Shown here: piece by piece, positions 24,901-34,799 of the stretch
Layout of the letters: the number at the start of each line of letters is the position of its first letter
Numbering within the stretch: position 1 is the stretch's first letter
Source of the DNA: Nymphaea colorata
Lineage: Eukaryota > Streptophyta > Magnoliopsida > Nymphaeales > Nymphaeaceae
Assembly (NCBI RefSeq): GCF_008831285.2
Contig: NC_045146.1
Span: 13,655,289 to 13,719,288, forward strand
Direction: 5' to 3'
Length of the DNA: 64,000 bases
Notes under the pieces: generated by a model
What the model saw: only the letters and a program-made list of their open reading frames with translations
Databases searched by the model: none
What the model was told of the DNA's origin: nothing
Position numbers and translations under genes: made by a program

Positions 24901-25148
24901 TCCAAATGCTTGGCCCAACCCCAATTGAAGAAGGAAAAAAAGCACATCTGAAATCCACAAAATTCAACAGAAGAAGGGACAAAAAGAAAAAGAACTTACA
25001 TGATGGAAAATTCTCCACCTCACAAATTCCTCACAGAAACTAACAGACACTTGTATATAACAAGGAACACCACCAATCATCACTGTCTCCACCGTCAAGG
25101 ACCATGAAGGCAAAACTTCACACAATCATCAAGGAACGGAACAGCTAC

Positions 25149-25995
25149 TCAACGGGGATCCTCCTCCCTCCGGCCCGCGACGGGAGCTCCAGAAAACGAA
25201 GCAAGCAGGTTCAGGTGGCCCTGCCCCAGAGGAAGGTAATTGCCAAGCCTTGCGGCGGACGCCTCGCCAATAAAAGGATGCGGCGCAGGGAAGGCAGCGA
25301 AGCGGCTGGCTCTGCCTCCGGCGACTGCAGCCGCCGCCTGAGAGGCAACTAGCTCCGGGGATGCGAAGCTCCAAAGCTGACCTGGTTCGGGCCGCGTGGG
25401 GAGGGCGAGGAAAGCTGGAGAGACGGAGACGGGGTCGTCCTCAGGGCGGAGGCGCTTGCCGAGGATGAAAGGGGAAGGGGGCTGCGCCGCCCCGACAGAG
25501 GACGCAGAGGAGGAGGGCTTGTAATCGAGGGAGGAAGGGGGGCGGTCGAGGAGGGGCTGCGAATGGCAGAGGCGGAGGAGGAGGAGGAGAAGCTGGCAGG
25601 GGTGGTGCCGGTGCCCGTGGCAGCGATGATGGAGGGCTCGGCCTGGCGTAGGAGCCACTCGATGGTCTGGCCGTCGGACTTGTGGCCGAGCTCGCGAGTG
25701 AGCTGGAAGACGCGCGCGGCGCAGACGATTGGCATGCGGATGCGGCGGCCCCGGCCGTCCACCTTGCTGTGGCGGTCCTTAGATGGAGGCTTTTTCGCCG
25801 GCTGGGGCTGAGCGGATACTGGGGTCAGAGCGGTGGAGGAGGGGGTGGGGCCTCGCTGGTGCTTGTGGTGGAGACCAGCCGCTGTTGCTGCTGGTGGCGG
25901 GAGTCAGCAAGGGCAGTTGCTCTTCCGCCTCCTTTCCCTTTGCTGGTGTTAGTGGCGGTGGTGGCAGTTCCCCCGCCGCCACCGTCTGTAGACAT
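25149..25995 (-). CDS. TCP7: Class I TCP transcription factor, TCP7/TCP21-like, frame broken twice in this assembly
   Basis: Three frames on the minus strand carry consecutive parts of one TCP protein. From ATG at 25995-25993 (MSTDGGGGG) a Gly/Thr/Gln-rich leader runs to about 25850. The TCP domain lies in a second frame from about 25,777 to 25,590 ([17 protein letters not shown] basic part, then [19 protein letters not shown] and [18 protein letters not shown]). The C-terminal part is in a third frame to TGA at 25151-25149, with [44 protein letters not shown] and terminal REEDPR, all hallmarks of the TCP7/TCP21 clade. Each break corresponds to one missing base and falls at a C/G run (about 25841-25850 and 25537-25542). 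The expected protein is about 282 residues and intronless. Class I TCPs bind GTGGGNCC-type sites and control cell proliferation and clock genes. The sequence is otherwise well conserved, so assembly error is as likely as true pseudogenisation. Confidence 0.88.
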
Positions 25996-25999
25996 CGAA

Positions 26000-26200
26000 G
26001 GGAGAGAAAGAGAAGTTTTGTGGGGGATTAGAGACAGAGAGGAGAAAGAATTATAAAAAAAAATTCTTTCCTTTGTTTATCCATCTGTATTGAAAGGTTT
26101 TTGTGCTCGATGCTCTCGATCGCTGTTTCTAGAGAGAGAGAGAGAGATAGAGAGGGAGAGAGAGTGAGAGAGAAAGAGGGGCATGTAATGATTGAGAAGG
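26000..26200 (-). promoter_or_regulatory. 5' leader of the TCP gene, CT-rich on the sense strand
   Basis: Upstream of the TCP start the plus strand carries GAGA tracts (about 26131-26215), i.e. CTCT repeats on the TCP sense strand. Such tracts are typical of plant core promoters and leaders (Y patch, and BPC/GAGA-factor binding). No TATA box is clear. Confidence 0.4.
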
Positions 26201-26363
26201 GAGAGAGAGAGAATCGGCAGAAGGTCACATGGGATGGACCCCAGCGTGATATATGGCAGCCGTAATCTCCCTCTCTTTTTTTTTCCGGCGTCTTGCAGTT
26301 AAATCTTCCGTCCCCCGGTACCGAACAACCTCTCTTTAGGTAGTCGACAAAGGCTTTTATCAT

Positions 26364-27298
26364 ATCTGCATGAAGACTTTTCTTTCTTTTTCTTTTTTTA
26401 CTGTACTTTCATCTGTAGGAAATTCAGAGTGAGTTTTTCAACATCGATCTGTTTTTTATCATGATGGAAATACTAAAAAGAATTGTTTTAAGAAGCAGAA
26501 AGAAGAAATATAAGAACTAGGAAACCTAAAATTCATGAAAACAGTAACTCATTCGATAAGGCCAACAAGTTCAGACATGCCACTTTCTTATAGTATTATT
26601 GTGAGCTTGTCGATCCCAGAGTTGCCGACATAAATTTGACAATTATCTGACACGAATTTAAGAGTGTTGTGATCAAGGTTGCAAGTGAATCACATTCCGC
26701 ACACTACAATGCATTAGAAAATCAAATTCGATGTACCAAAAAATTGACAATCTTGGAAAAACTTGCAACGCAACTTTAGTCTCCATGATATATCTCTCTC
26801 ACCGTCGCCACTCTTCGACGGGGTCTTCCAATAGTCATTCGTCCGCAGGATCGTAGGCTCTCTCTCTTTCTCTTTCTCCTTCTCATGTCGTCGTTTGTTG
26901 GCACGTCACCTCGGTGAGTTGGCTGAGTCAATGGTTTCTGCATCGGTCGCATTTACCACCATTGCCGGAGTCCGGCCGTCCCATCCCCTGTTTCACAATC
27001 CTAGACTCTAATGAGGTCAACTACCTCTCTCTCTCTCTCTTACTATAATTCAATTTTTAACATGGTTTAAGGGTTGGAGTTGAGGCAAAAGATTATTAAA
27101 TCTCCAACATTTTCCATTTAAGAAGAATATAAAAAATTTCCTCAGTAAAAAGCTAACGATGAAGTTTGGACTTATGACCAGTCAGCGTTTTGTCTGGGGC
27201 CATTCGAACTGCCAATTCCCTTGCTTCAACAAGATCAACTTTCAAAACTCCTCATTTGACAAAAATGAATGGACTGGCATGACCGATCGAGTAGTTTA
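26364..27298. other. Upstream region of the TCP gene, no gene
   Basis: AT-rich DNA with pyrimidine tracts at about 26,862-26,885 and 27,024-27,042. No coding stretch is supported. Confidence 0.35.
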
Positions 27299-27742
27299 AG
27301 GGTTGTTTGGCATAAGGAACAAAGTATGAATGTTGAACAAATGTCTCATAAATCTATCTCAAAATCACATGTTATCATATGTTATTCTTAAATGCCAAAG
27401 GGCCCAACTTATGCTTTTCAATCGAAAATTTGAAATAAAAAATAGCAGCAAGATTCATGAAATCAGAGTTAGATGTAAAAAATAATCCCTAAACTATTCA
27501 AATGTGGGCATCTAATGCCCATCAAACATGCCTCCAATGAACATCACCAGGTCGCATGTCAAACCCTTGCTTAACCCATCAGCAGTCCTAGCTTTAGGAT
27601 CTGTTTAGTAACAATAACATGTTGTTACTGTTTTATGAATCTACCTACAAAGGTTAATCATCAAATGCTGCCACCACCCAGTATTTTGTAAATCTGCTCC
27701 AACTTTTTTGGGAGTATGGAAACAATTGCCAAACAAACCCTT
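27299..27742. mobile_element. Tourist-like MITE (PIF/Harbinger type), 444 bp
   Basis: The left end reads AGGGTTGTTTGGCA and the right end, read on the opposite strand, AAGGGTTTGTTTGGCA, an imperfect terminal inverted repeat. Both ends are flanked by TTA (27296-27298 and 27743-27745), the 3-bp target duplication typical of PIF/Harbinger elements. The interior has no transposase reading frame, so the element is non-autonomous. It sits about 1.3 kb upstream of the TCP start. Confidence 0.82.
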
Positions 27743-28139
27743 TTAGCGCTTAGTGGCAGTGGATATATAACCTAAGTCAACTAGTACGTCTGTCATCAGT
27801 TCTATTATATGTTGGTGTTCGAGGTTGAGATGGAACTATGGATCTCATCAAAAGTCCCATGAATGAAGGATGAGGAGCATACTAATAAGAGCGTGAATCC
27901 CAGTCCTCTTTGTTTTTGGTGCTCTACACGGCACCTTCGTTCCAATCATATAACCAAACGAGAGGGCCACCCTGGGCCCAAGCCCATGCCCAAATCCAGA
28001 TTCGAGCAACAAACAAACCAGATGAAGTTTTCCTGGAAAATAAAAGAAACGTGCCTGCTTTGGCTTGATCTGGATCAATATCTGGATCTGGATTTATTTA
28101 TACCGATCTTAGTTTTGTATTTTTCCTGGAGAAGATGAA

Positions 28140-30110
28140 ATGCGGTGGTGGGGCGGGGGATGTGCAAGAAATTTTGAGTGGATCGGACCTCTTAGGTTTG
28201 GCTCAATCGCTATCAATCCATTTCTGACCCTTTCTCGTCCCCAGTTGCCCACGCATAAAGCGCTACAGCGACTCGTCCGTCCACTTGGTTTCGCTCATGA
28301 ATGAGTCAATTATTAGTTTACAGCAACCGCGTAAATGGCTCCATCTACCTTCAGCTACATTCTTCACGTCGGAAACAATGGCTGTCCCACGACCACCCAT
28401 GTTTCTGATTTCTCTTCCCTTCGGTTAAGCCGATGTAAATCTAGTAGGAAACATGTCTCTGTCTTTTTTCTTTGAGTGGGTGTTGTACTGTGTGAAGATT
28501 TGCACTTCCCAGATTTCTTGTTCAGGATACCAAAGACGGTCTAGTTACAGATGAGGAAGGCAGCTTGCAAGATTTTACTGCAATTTCCGGCGATGTTTCA
28601 GAGAACCGAGCTCTGCCCTTTTGAGATCGTGTTACACAAAATTAACTCGGATGAGAACTTCCAGATCAGTTCATGGGTTGTGACAGTACGTGCCAGGCTA
28701 GCTTGTTGCAGCTCGGGTCTTTCTAGATGATGCAGAAACACACACCAACAAAGGTGGCCATGATCCAAGCTCGAAGCAAAGTGTCAAAAATGATTCGAAT
28801 GGCCATGCCGAGACAAATATCCACGTCCATTTCAGAGTGGCACTGTATTGGGACCATCCCTTTTCCCTTTCTCTCTAAACAGAAAAATGATTACGACCCT
28901 TCGGTCTTCCCGAAGGTGAGGCTCTTAGGCTTCACTGATCACGGTCTTTTTCACGAGTTATCAATGAAAAGATGTTTTTTCCTCGCCTTTTTGGGGAGGA
29001 ATACACAGTTGGGGAGCAGACCTGCAAGCTTCTGAGGCTCAATCTTGTTCCCTTTTAGTTCCTGCTACAAAGAAACCAGACTTAGAAGGTAAAAATTTTG
29101 GGCAGACAGGGTGAAATCTTGCAGCTACTACCCCGGAGGTAACGCCGGAGAAAGTTTACCATTCTTACTATTTCGGCAGCTGCACCAACCCACGTGAGTA
29201 AGGGGGGGCCATGGAATGCTTCAACGCCTTGAGTGGACCTACGCAGAAGCAACGTACAAAGGGGGTCATGGGGAGGGCCCCTACCAGTAGACAGCGGCAG
29301 AAACACTTCAGAATTTCTTTCTTGGAAGCTTCCATTGTTCTTTAGCAATTGCTTTTCCATGTGAACAGCAGCAGCAGCGGCAGCTAGCGCGGCCGGGGAG
29401 ACTGTTGGGATAATTTACTGCTTTTCTATTTCTCCAGGGACCTAAAGGAGTATAGATGCCATCAATATGCATCGACTGCTTCCTCGTGAAACAAGGGCCC
29501 CATGAAACAAAGCTCCCAAGTGAGCTGAGATTGGAAATGAAGAGCCAGATGCAGGTCCTTTTCTAATCCTTTTGATAGTGATCATCCCATACTTATGCCG
29601 CAGTTGTGACCCATTTTGGTTTTTCTCGGTGCCCAATTAACTAGCTAGTGTATCCTGTCCACATACTTTAGAAGAGTTGAGAAGGCATATATATATATAT
29701 ATACATATATCTGGGGTCCCAACCTGCCCCACAAAAATCTAAACTTGAATCGCATTGGGTCCTAAATGTTATTTTCATTATCAAAGAAAGATCATAGACA
29801 GACAGAAGAAACTGAAACCGAAGAAAGATTGTTGAAGAATCATGAAGTCTTGACTTCGATCTTCACCAGATTACTCCAGGGTGGAATTAAGTATGCTCTA
29901 GCTGGAAGCTGGAGCACAACCAAAAGGCACAATCGAGCAAACAAGAATCCTTCAATGAAATCACAGCACTGTTGTAAAAATCAGTTTGAATTGGTCGATT
30001 TGAATAAAATCGGTGGCAGGTTAATTAAATTCTTGTTTGGATATAAACGGAGGCAAGGTCCAGGCTAAAGCTCCTTATGTCACATTTCATGGTAAAGCCA
30101 CCGTTGCCAA
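28140..30110. other. GC-richer stretch without an assignable gene
   Basis: This 2-kb stretch is more GC-balanced than its flanks and has several moderate open stretches: a 59-codon one starting MRKAACKILLQFPAMF (about 28,552-28,731, +), one beginning MMQKHTPTK whose ATG overlaps that stop (28,727-29,035, +), MEKQLLKNNGSF (29,082-29,360, -) and MLFSLSKKDHRQTEE (29,766-30,068, +). None matches a family I know and no consistent exon chain emerges. It could be a non-coding transcript, a decayed gene, or chance. Confidence 0.3.
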
Positions 30111-30114
30111 CAAA

Positions 30115-30186
30115 GCCTCTATAGCTCAGTGGTAGAGCGTCAGTCTTGTAAACTGAAGGTCTGTAGTTCGATCCTGCATGGAGGCA
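30115..30186 (+). tRNA. tRNA-Thr (anticodon UGU)
   Basis: Acceptor stem GCCTCTA pairs with TGGAGGC (one G-U), with discriminator A at 30186. The D arm is GCTCAGTGGTAGAGC, the anticodon arm TCAGT-CTTGTAA-ACTGA is perfect with anticodon TGT, and the T arm is TGTAG-TTCGATC-CTGCA. CAACAAA just upstream fits a plant Pol III start. It resembles nuclear rather than plastid tRNA-Thr and lacks an encoded CCA. Confidence 0.96.
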
Positions 30187-30201
30187 ACTACCTTCTCTAC
30201 A

Positions 30202-30206
30202 TTTTT
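30202..30206 (+). terminator. Pol III T-run terminator of tRNA-Thr
   Basis: Five T residues lie 16 bases downstream of the tRNA 3' end. Confidence 0.8.
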
Positions 30207-30442
30207 AGATACTCAGTTTTGGCTCGCATCTAGAGTTCGCCGTCGTTAGATCTCAAAGCCGAGCTCTTTCGGTTCAATCGAGTCTGGTAAATCTCTTCGT
30301 GAGTGGCCAAATAAACAGAGGCTCGTTTTAAGACAACCCTGTTTTGTCTGTATCTTCAATTACAGGCTTTTCCTTTTCAATGAAGGCAAAAGTAAGCCGG
30401 AAACACCAAGCTTTACACGAAAATAACACCATGGAAACAACA

Positions 30443-30485
<43 letters not shown>

Positions 30486-31067
30486 GTGCATATATTACAG
30501 CCGAGCGTTCAAAACTATACAACAGATTTCCCAGTAACATGCAGTGTATAGAGTCTGTTTTAGCATGCGGAAATGTCAACATAACAGTGAGGAGAAATGT
30601 TCTCTACCCTAATATTTGGCAAGACAGTAAAATGCGAAGGTTTCTGTCATGTGCTATAAAAAGTTCGCTTTTGTAAAATAGTTTTGCTAATTCGACCGGT
30701 GAATGAAAAAGTTAAAATAATAGCGAGTTTCTACTTTGCGCTTGTTTATTGAACACATTTTGTAATTTATTGAATGTAAACCGCGGTAGGAATTTCTTGT
30801 CTCTTTAAATAAGCCCGTAACATTTGTTGCAAGTAAAATGTCTTCGAATAAGAATTGTGTACTTTCACTTACTTCAAAGTACGTCAACCAATGATGATCT
30901 TCAAGAAACTTAAAGCTCGAAATAACTTTGATAATTTTCTTATGTCAGATAACACAAATTGCTTCAGCGCAAATCCATTGGTCGGGTTGGTGGATCGTTG
31001 AAAGCCTCATCATCAGTTAGATTTTTATGGGTGGTAGTCTCAAGCTACGAATGGTAGATATGCTGCA

Positions 31068-31171
31068 CTCTTGTTGACGAATATCTCGTTTTTTAGTAAC
31101 CTTGGATTTCAAGACGAGACTCTTGTTGACGAATATCTCGTTTTTTAGTAACCTTGGATTTCAAGACGAGA
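31068..31171. repeat. Perfect 52-bp tandem duplication
   Basis: A 52-base unit beginning CTCTTGTTGACGAATATCTC is present twice with no difference (31068-31119 and 31120-31171). It lies about 300 bases upstream of the leader exon of the membrane-protein gene. Confidence 0.95.
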
Positions 31172-31389
31172 GGAAAGGAGTTTCGACCTCTCACCAATTC
31201 GCCAAATAAAAAACAGTTATTTTGGCTAAAAGGTATCATTTAAAGCTTAGTTCTTAATAAATGCAGTAAGAAGAGACGTAGATTTCATCAGAATGGGAAC
31301 TCGCACTTGTATACATTTTTTAGGATGGCGTATGAACTAATGGTCGAGGAACATATTAAAATCCGCATGTGTTTAGCGTACGAGGATAG

Positions 31390-31525
31390 AGGCAGGAGAT
31401 CCGGTCCGGTCGACGGCGCCACGACCGTTGGCATTCAAATCTTTCGTTTTTCTCGTACGACGAACCGACCGCCACTCGAGCGCGCCCTTTGAGACAGTCT
31501 CGTTGCCCTCATCGCAGCCTCGCAG
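31390..31525 (+). promoter_or_regulatory. Putative first leader exon of the membrane-protein gene
   Basis: A short GC-rich island ends CCTCGCAG followed by GTTTGATCTC, a usable donor at 31526. The next acceptor that leads to the start codon is ACTGCAG at 32760-32766, after a pyrimidine-rich tract. The exon has no obvious start codon that extends the protein. The transcription start is not defined. Confidence 0.4.
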
Positions 31526-32770
31526 GTTTGATCTCTCTTTTATCTCTCCTGACCAAAACAGAAGACGGAGTATTTGAAAATGTATACTGGTGCTCTCTTC
31601 CAACCTTCATCTGTCTTACTTCTGTACTTTGCTTAGCCAGTTTTTCGATGACAAACTTCATTCTGTTTGCTGTTGCCACAAGTATGTTGACGTTTCTGCT
31701 CTTGGTGGTTGATTTCTGCGCAAACCCACATGGCTTCTCACGCCAAAACTTACAAGTTTCTTTTTGTTTTCGCTTTTAACCAAATAGATTGTGTGTTCTG
31801 ATGAGTCCCTAGAGGAGGGACTCGACCTGCCGAGACAAGTAACAAATTTCTGTTTAATATTGATGAAAATGGTGGCTCATAAATTCTTTCGGTTCATTTC
31901 TTTACTTCATTAACAGCCGTATGCACGGTCTAGTGCTAAAAACAAATGAACATGGTCTAACTTTAAAATGTTTGTCAGAGATAGTAGCATTGGACTGGTT
32001 TCATTGACGGAATCTCCTTAAAGAATGTTGGCACTTCCCAAACTTACTGTTAGTGAGATAACGCCGTTTGCTTTGAAGAGCAACGAAAGAAGAATCCCGT
32101 AGAAATTCAGAACTTAACAAAATCATGTTTTAATAGTTTTTGGTGAAAAAGAGGATTTTTACTAATTCATTAAGATTCACGGCTATAACGGTCTGTGGTT
32201 ATTCGGTGGGCAGAACCCATCCCATTTTTTGGGTGCCCACTTCGGCACTCAATTGTTAGTTTCAACACTTTCCAAGTAAAGTTTTTTTTCAGCGATGCAT
32301 CTCACACTATAGCATTGTTGTCTTTTTGAGTTATAGGTGCAATGTCTATTAAGCTTCAAATTCTTTCGAATTGCATGAATGATTAAACTATGCTGGCCTT
32401 TTTGGTCTTGAAACCACCAGTGCGTTATAACTGATGAATTTTATCTCTATGATGTTGATCTGCTTTTAACAGTCGTTGATTTCAAAGCAACAAAGGAATT
32501 GTATATTCATATGTACTGAGATACAGCCTCCAATGAATTCTAAGGTTCTTTTCCAGAAGATCGCCATCTTCAGGATTTTACTCCAATAAATTATTTGTGC
32601 AAAGCAGAATGCAGTTGCTTTTTGTATGATGTGATCTCTGATAGTGGTTGAACACAAATTAAAAAATAACTACGAAGCGTATCAAGTTTGTTTTATGGTG
32701 TGGTTATGTGTGACGTGCCTAAACATCTCGTCCTTTCTGCTTTCTTCCTTTGCAAAAATACTGCAGGACT

Positions 32771-32864
32771 ATGTGAGGGTTCCTTTTCCTATTTGGAGTT
32801 TGGATAGTGAAAAGGAGATCGCATGAATATCACTGCCAACACAGCCAGATGGGAAGTGTTGTAA
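32771..32864 (+). promoter_or_regulatory. Two upstream ORFs in the leader: a start-stop and an overlapping 13-codon ORF
   Basis: In the predicted second leader exon, ATG at 32771 is followed directly by TGA, a minimal start-stop element. A second ATG at 32823 opens 13 codons ending TAA at 32864, past the main start at 32849 and in another frame. If transcribed as predicted, both would limit initiation at the main start. An acceptor just before 32849 (CCAG) would remove them but has a poor pyrimidine tract. Confidence 0.5.
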
Positions 32865-34799
32865 GTACCGTTGCAGATGGAGCCGGTTCTGCCTTGGGAA
32901 CACTAATCTCAGCTCCTATTAAAACCATATTTGGTGGATCATGCGAGTAAGAAACTTTCAGTTCTGTTCTCTTTAAGATCATCCCCATTTTAGTTGAACA
33001 GATGATAAACTGTGGCACTTAGTTAGATTATTTGTGGCTTTGTTTTTCTCTATATCTATATCTAGCATCAAAACTGCTTCCCCAAGATATTCATTCAATG
33101 GCAACCCGCTTTGCTAAAAGCAGGTGCTTTGTTCATATAACTAAAAGCAAATGATTGAGCCTCGTGCTACTATTCTTCAATAACTAGGATTTACCTTTCA
33201 AGTTCTTCAATCTGCATATCATAATTCTTTCCCAGAAACATGCATGATTTAAATAACTGAATTATCATTTCTTATCCAGGAACATTTGCGTGGGAACATG
33301 GGATATATTTTGCTTCATCGAGCATTTTTGCATCTCAAATCTAGTAAAGGTGGCTATGGTTTCTCTCCTCATCTACATACGTGAGTTTCCCATTCATATA
33401 CACGGTCTTCACACACACACCCCTTGTCTTTCCGCTATAATTTCTTTCAGAAACATGAAACCATGTACCAGATGACAATAATGCCTTCAAATCAGAAAGC
33501 ATCTTCAGGTCTCTCTTCCATAGAATTGCCCCTCTGTAAAGGCATCATGCAAAAGGGTTTCATTTCTATATCATATGGCAGGATCAAATATTGTAGGAGA
33601 ACAATTTAAAAGGAAGCTGCCACTGAAACATGGTGTATGCTTATTATTGGAACACACTTTAGAATGCAGTACAAAGTTCTTATAGAATTCAGTACATTGA
33701 TATGGTTGTTTGCAGTACATGGAATTGGAAGCCACATGTTTTTAGTATTTCTCCTGGAAAATGGATGGAAGATTCACCATTTAGAAAAGAGGACTTTCTT
33801 ATGTTGCGGATAAGTGTAGTTGTTTTAGAATGTAACAGTTGAGAATGGTAACTAATGGCCAAAAGATCCTGGAGGAAGTGCCTCGACCAAGCAATTTAAT
33901 TATATAGGGAGACCTCCCATAAAGACATCTTTGCCCGTGCAACCAGATTGTTGGTAAGGCGGGTTTTCCAACTATGTTATGAGGGTTCGTATACAGACAT
34001 TCTTCTCCGTTTTTTCATAATGAAAGATAAGCAAGTGGAGAAATGTTTCGAGCATTTGGCCCGTTAACTTGCTGAATTTACCATTCTCTGCACCGAGAGT
34101 TGAAAGGAAAACCTCGAGGATAGTTCCCCTGCTCATGAAGTTCTTTTAATGTTTTATTCTGTTCTTTCGTGTGATCTTGTTGGGTTCTGCCTAACTCATT
34201 GTAAAATAAAAAACCTACTGGATTCTCCATGATCCACCTTCCTAAATTTCCTTTGTGAACGACTGCATACTTGCATCACATATGAATATTACTGGCCTAC
34301 TTAACCTACCGCGCCTGCCCTCCCCCCCCCCACCAACACTGTTCCTTTCTTCTCACCTTTATAATGTTTATGTGCAGTTATGCTGTTCTTCTACCTCTTA
34401 TACCAAATTGGCATCGTCCAATGCATCGGTAGAAGTATTTGCAAAATGACGTGGGCCTGTTGTGAAACTTACTGGTTTGCTGTTGAAGACATCTCATGTT
34501 TCCTGTGGCACAAACTACGGAATGCTAAACGGGTATATCATCGGCGTCGTGACCTTGAAGCAGCGTATAGCTCAAGCGATGATGAAGAAGAAGATGATGA
34601 TGACTCCGTCAACAACTACGAGAGTCTGAGAGTGGCAATAAGCAAGAAGAGACCATTAAAAGACAGACGCAAGAATCGAATCAGGTCATCTTTGAAGCCT
34701 AGAAACCATTGGTCAGGCAGTTGGAGCAAACATTCACGTAAGCATGCCGACTGGAAGACTAAAGTCGGTCGGAGTTATGAGAGAGCCTACCGTTATTAA
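32849..34799 (+). CDS. Small plant membrane protein of unknown function (MGSVVS-type)
   Basis: Coding exons 32849-32946, 33280-33380 and 34378-34799 join in phase at GT-AG introns to give 206 residues. The N-terminus MGSVVST fits an N-myristoylation signal (Gly2, Ser6). Next comes a conserved Cys/Trp-rich stretch (GTWDIFCFIEHFC, 38-50), one strongly hydrophobic segment (about 54-80) and a second Cys/Trp-rich stretch (CKMTWACCETYWFAVEDISC). The tail has an acidic SSDDEEEDDDD patch followed by a strongly basic, likely disordered end (KKRPLKDRRKNRIR). From memory this matches an uncharacterised plant family starting MGSVVS; I know of no established biochemical function. The hydrophobic segment and myristoylation site suggest a membrane anchor with the charged tail in the cytosol. 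The start is chosen as the first in-frame ATG and is family-like. It converges with the SNF2 gene. Confidence 0.88.

Larger units (their letters stand above)
30187..31390. other. Intergenic DNA with CT microsatellite
   Basis: A (CT)n tract lies at about 30,451-30,477. The remainder is AT-rich with no supported gene, apart from the tandem duplication listed separately. Confidence 0.45.

Noticed and set aside
25682-26056. Long plus-strand open stretches across the TCP gene
   Set aside because: They are antisense shadows of the GC-rich TCP coding sequence.
29082-29360. Possible organelle-derived insert (GC-balanced, MEKQLLKNNGSF open stretch)
   Set aside because: No identifiable plastid or mitochondrial gene fragment could be recognised by eye.
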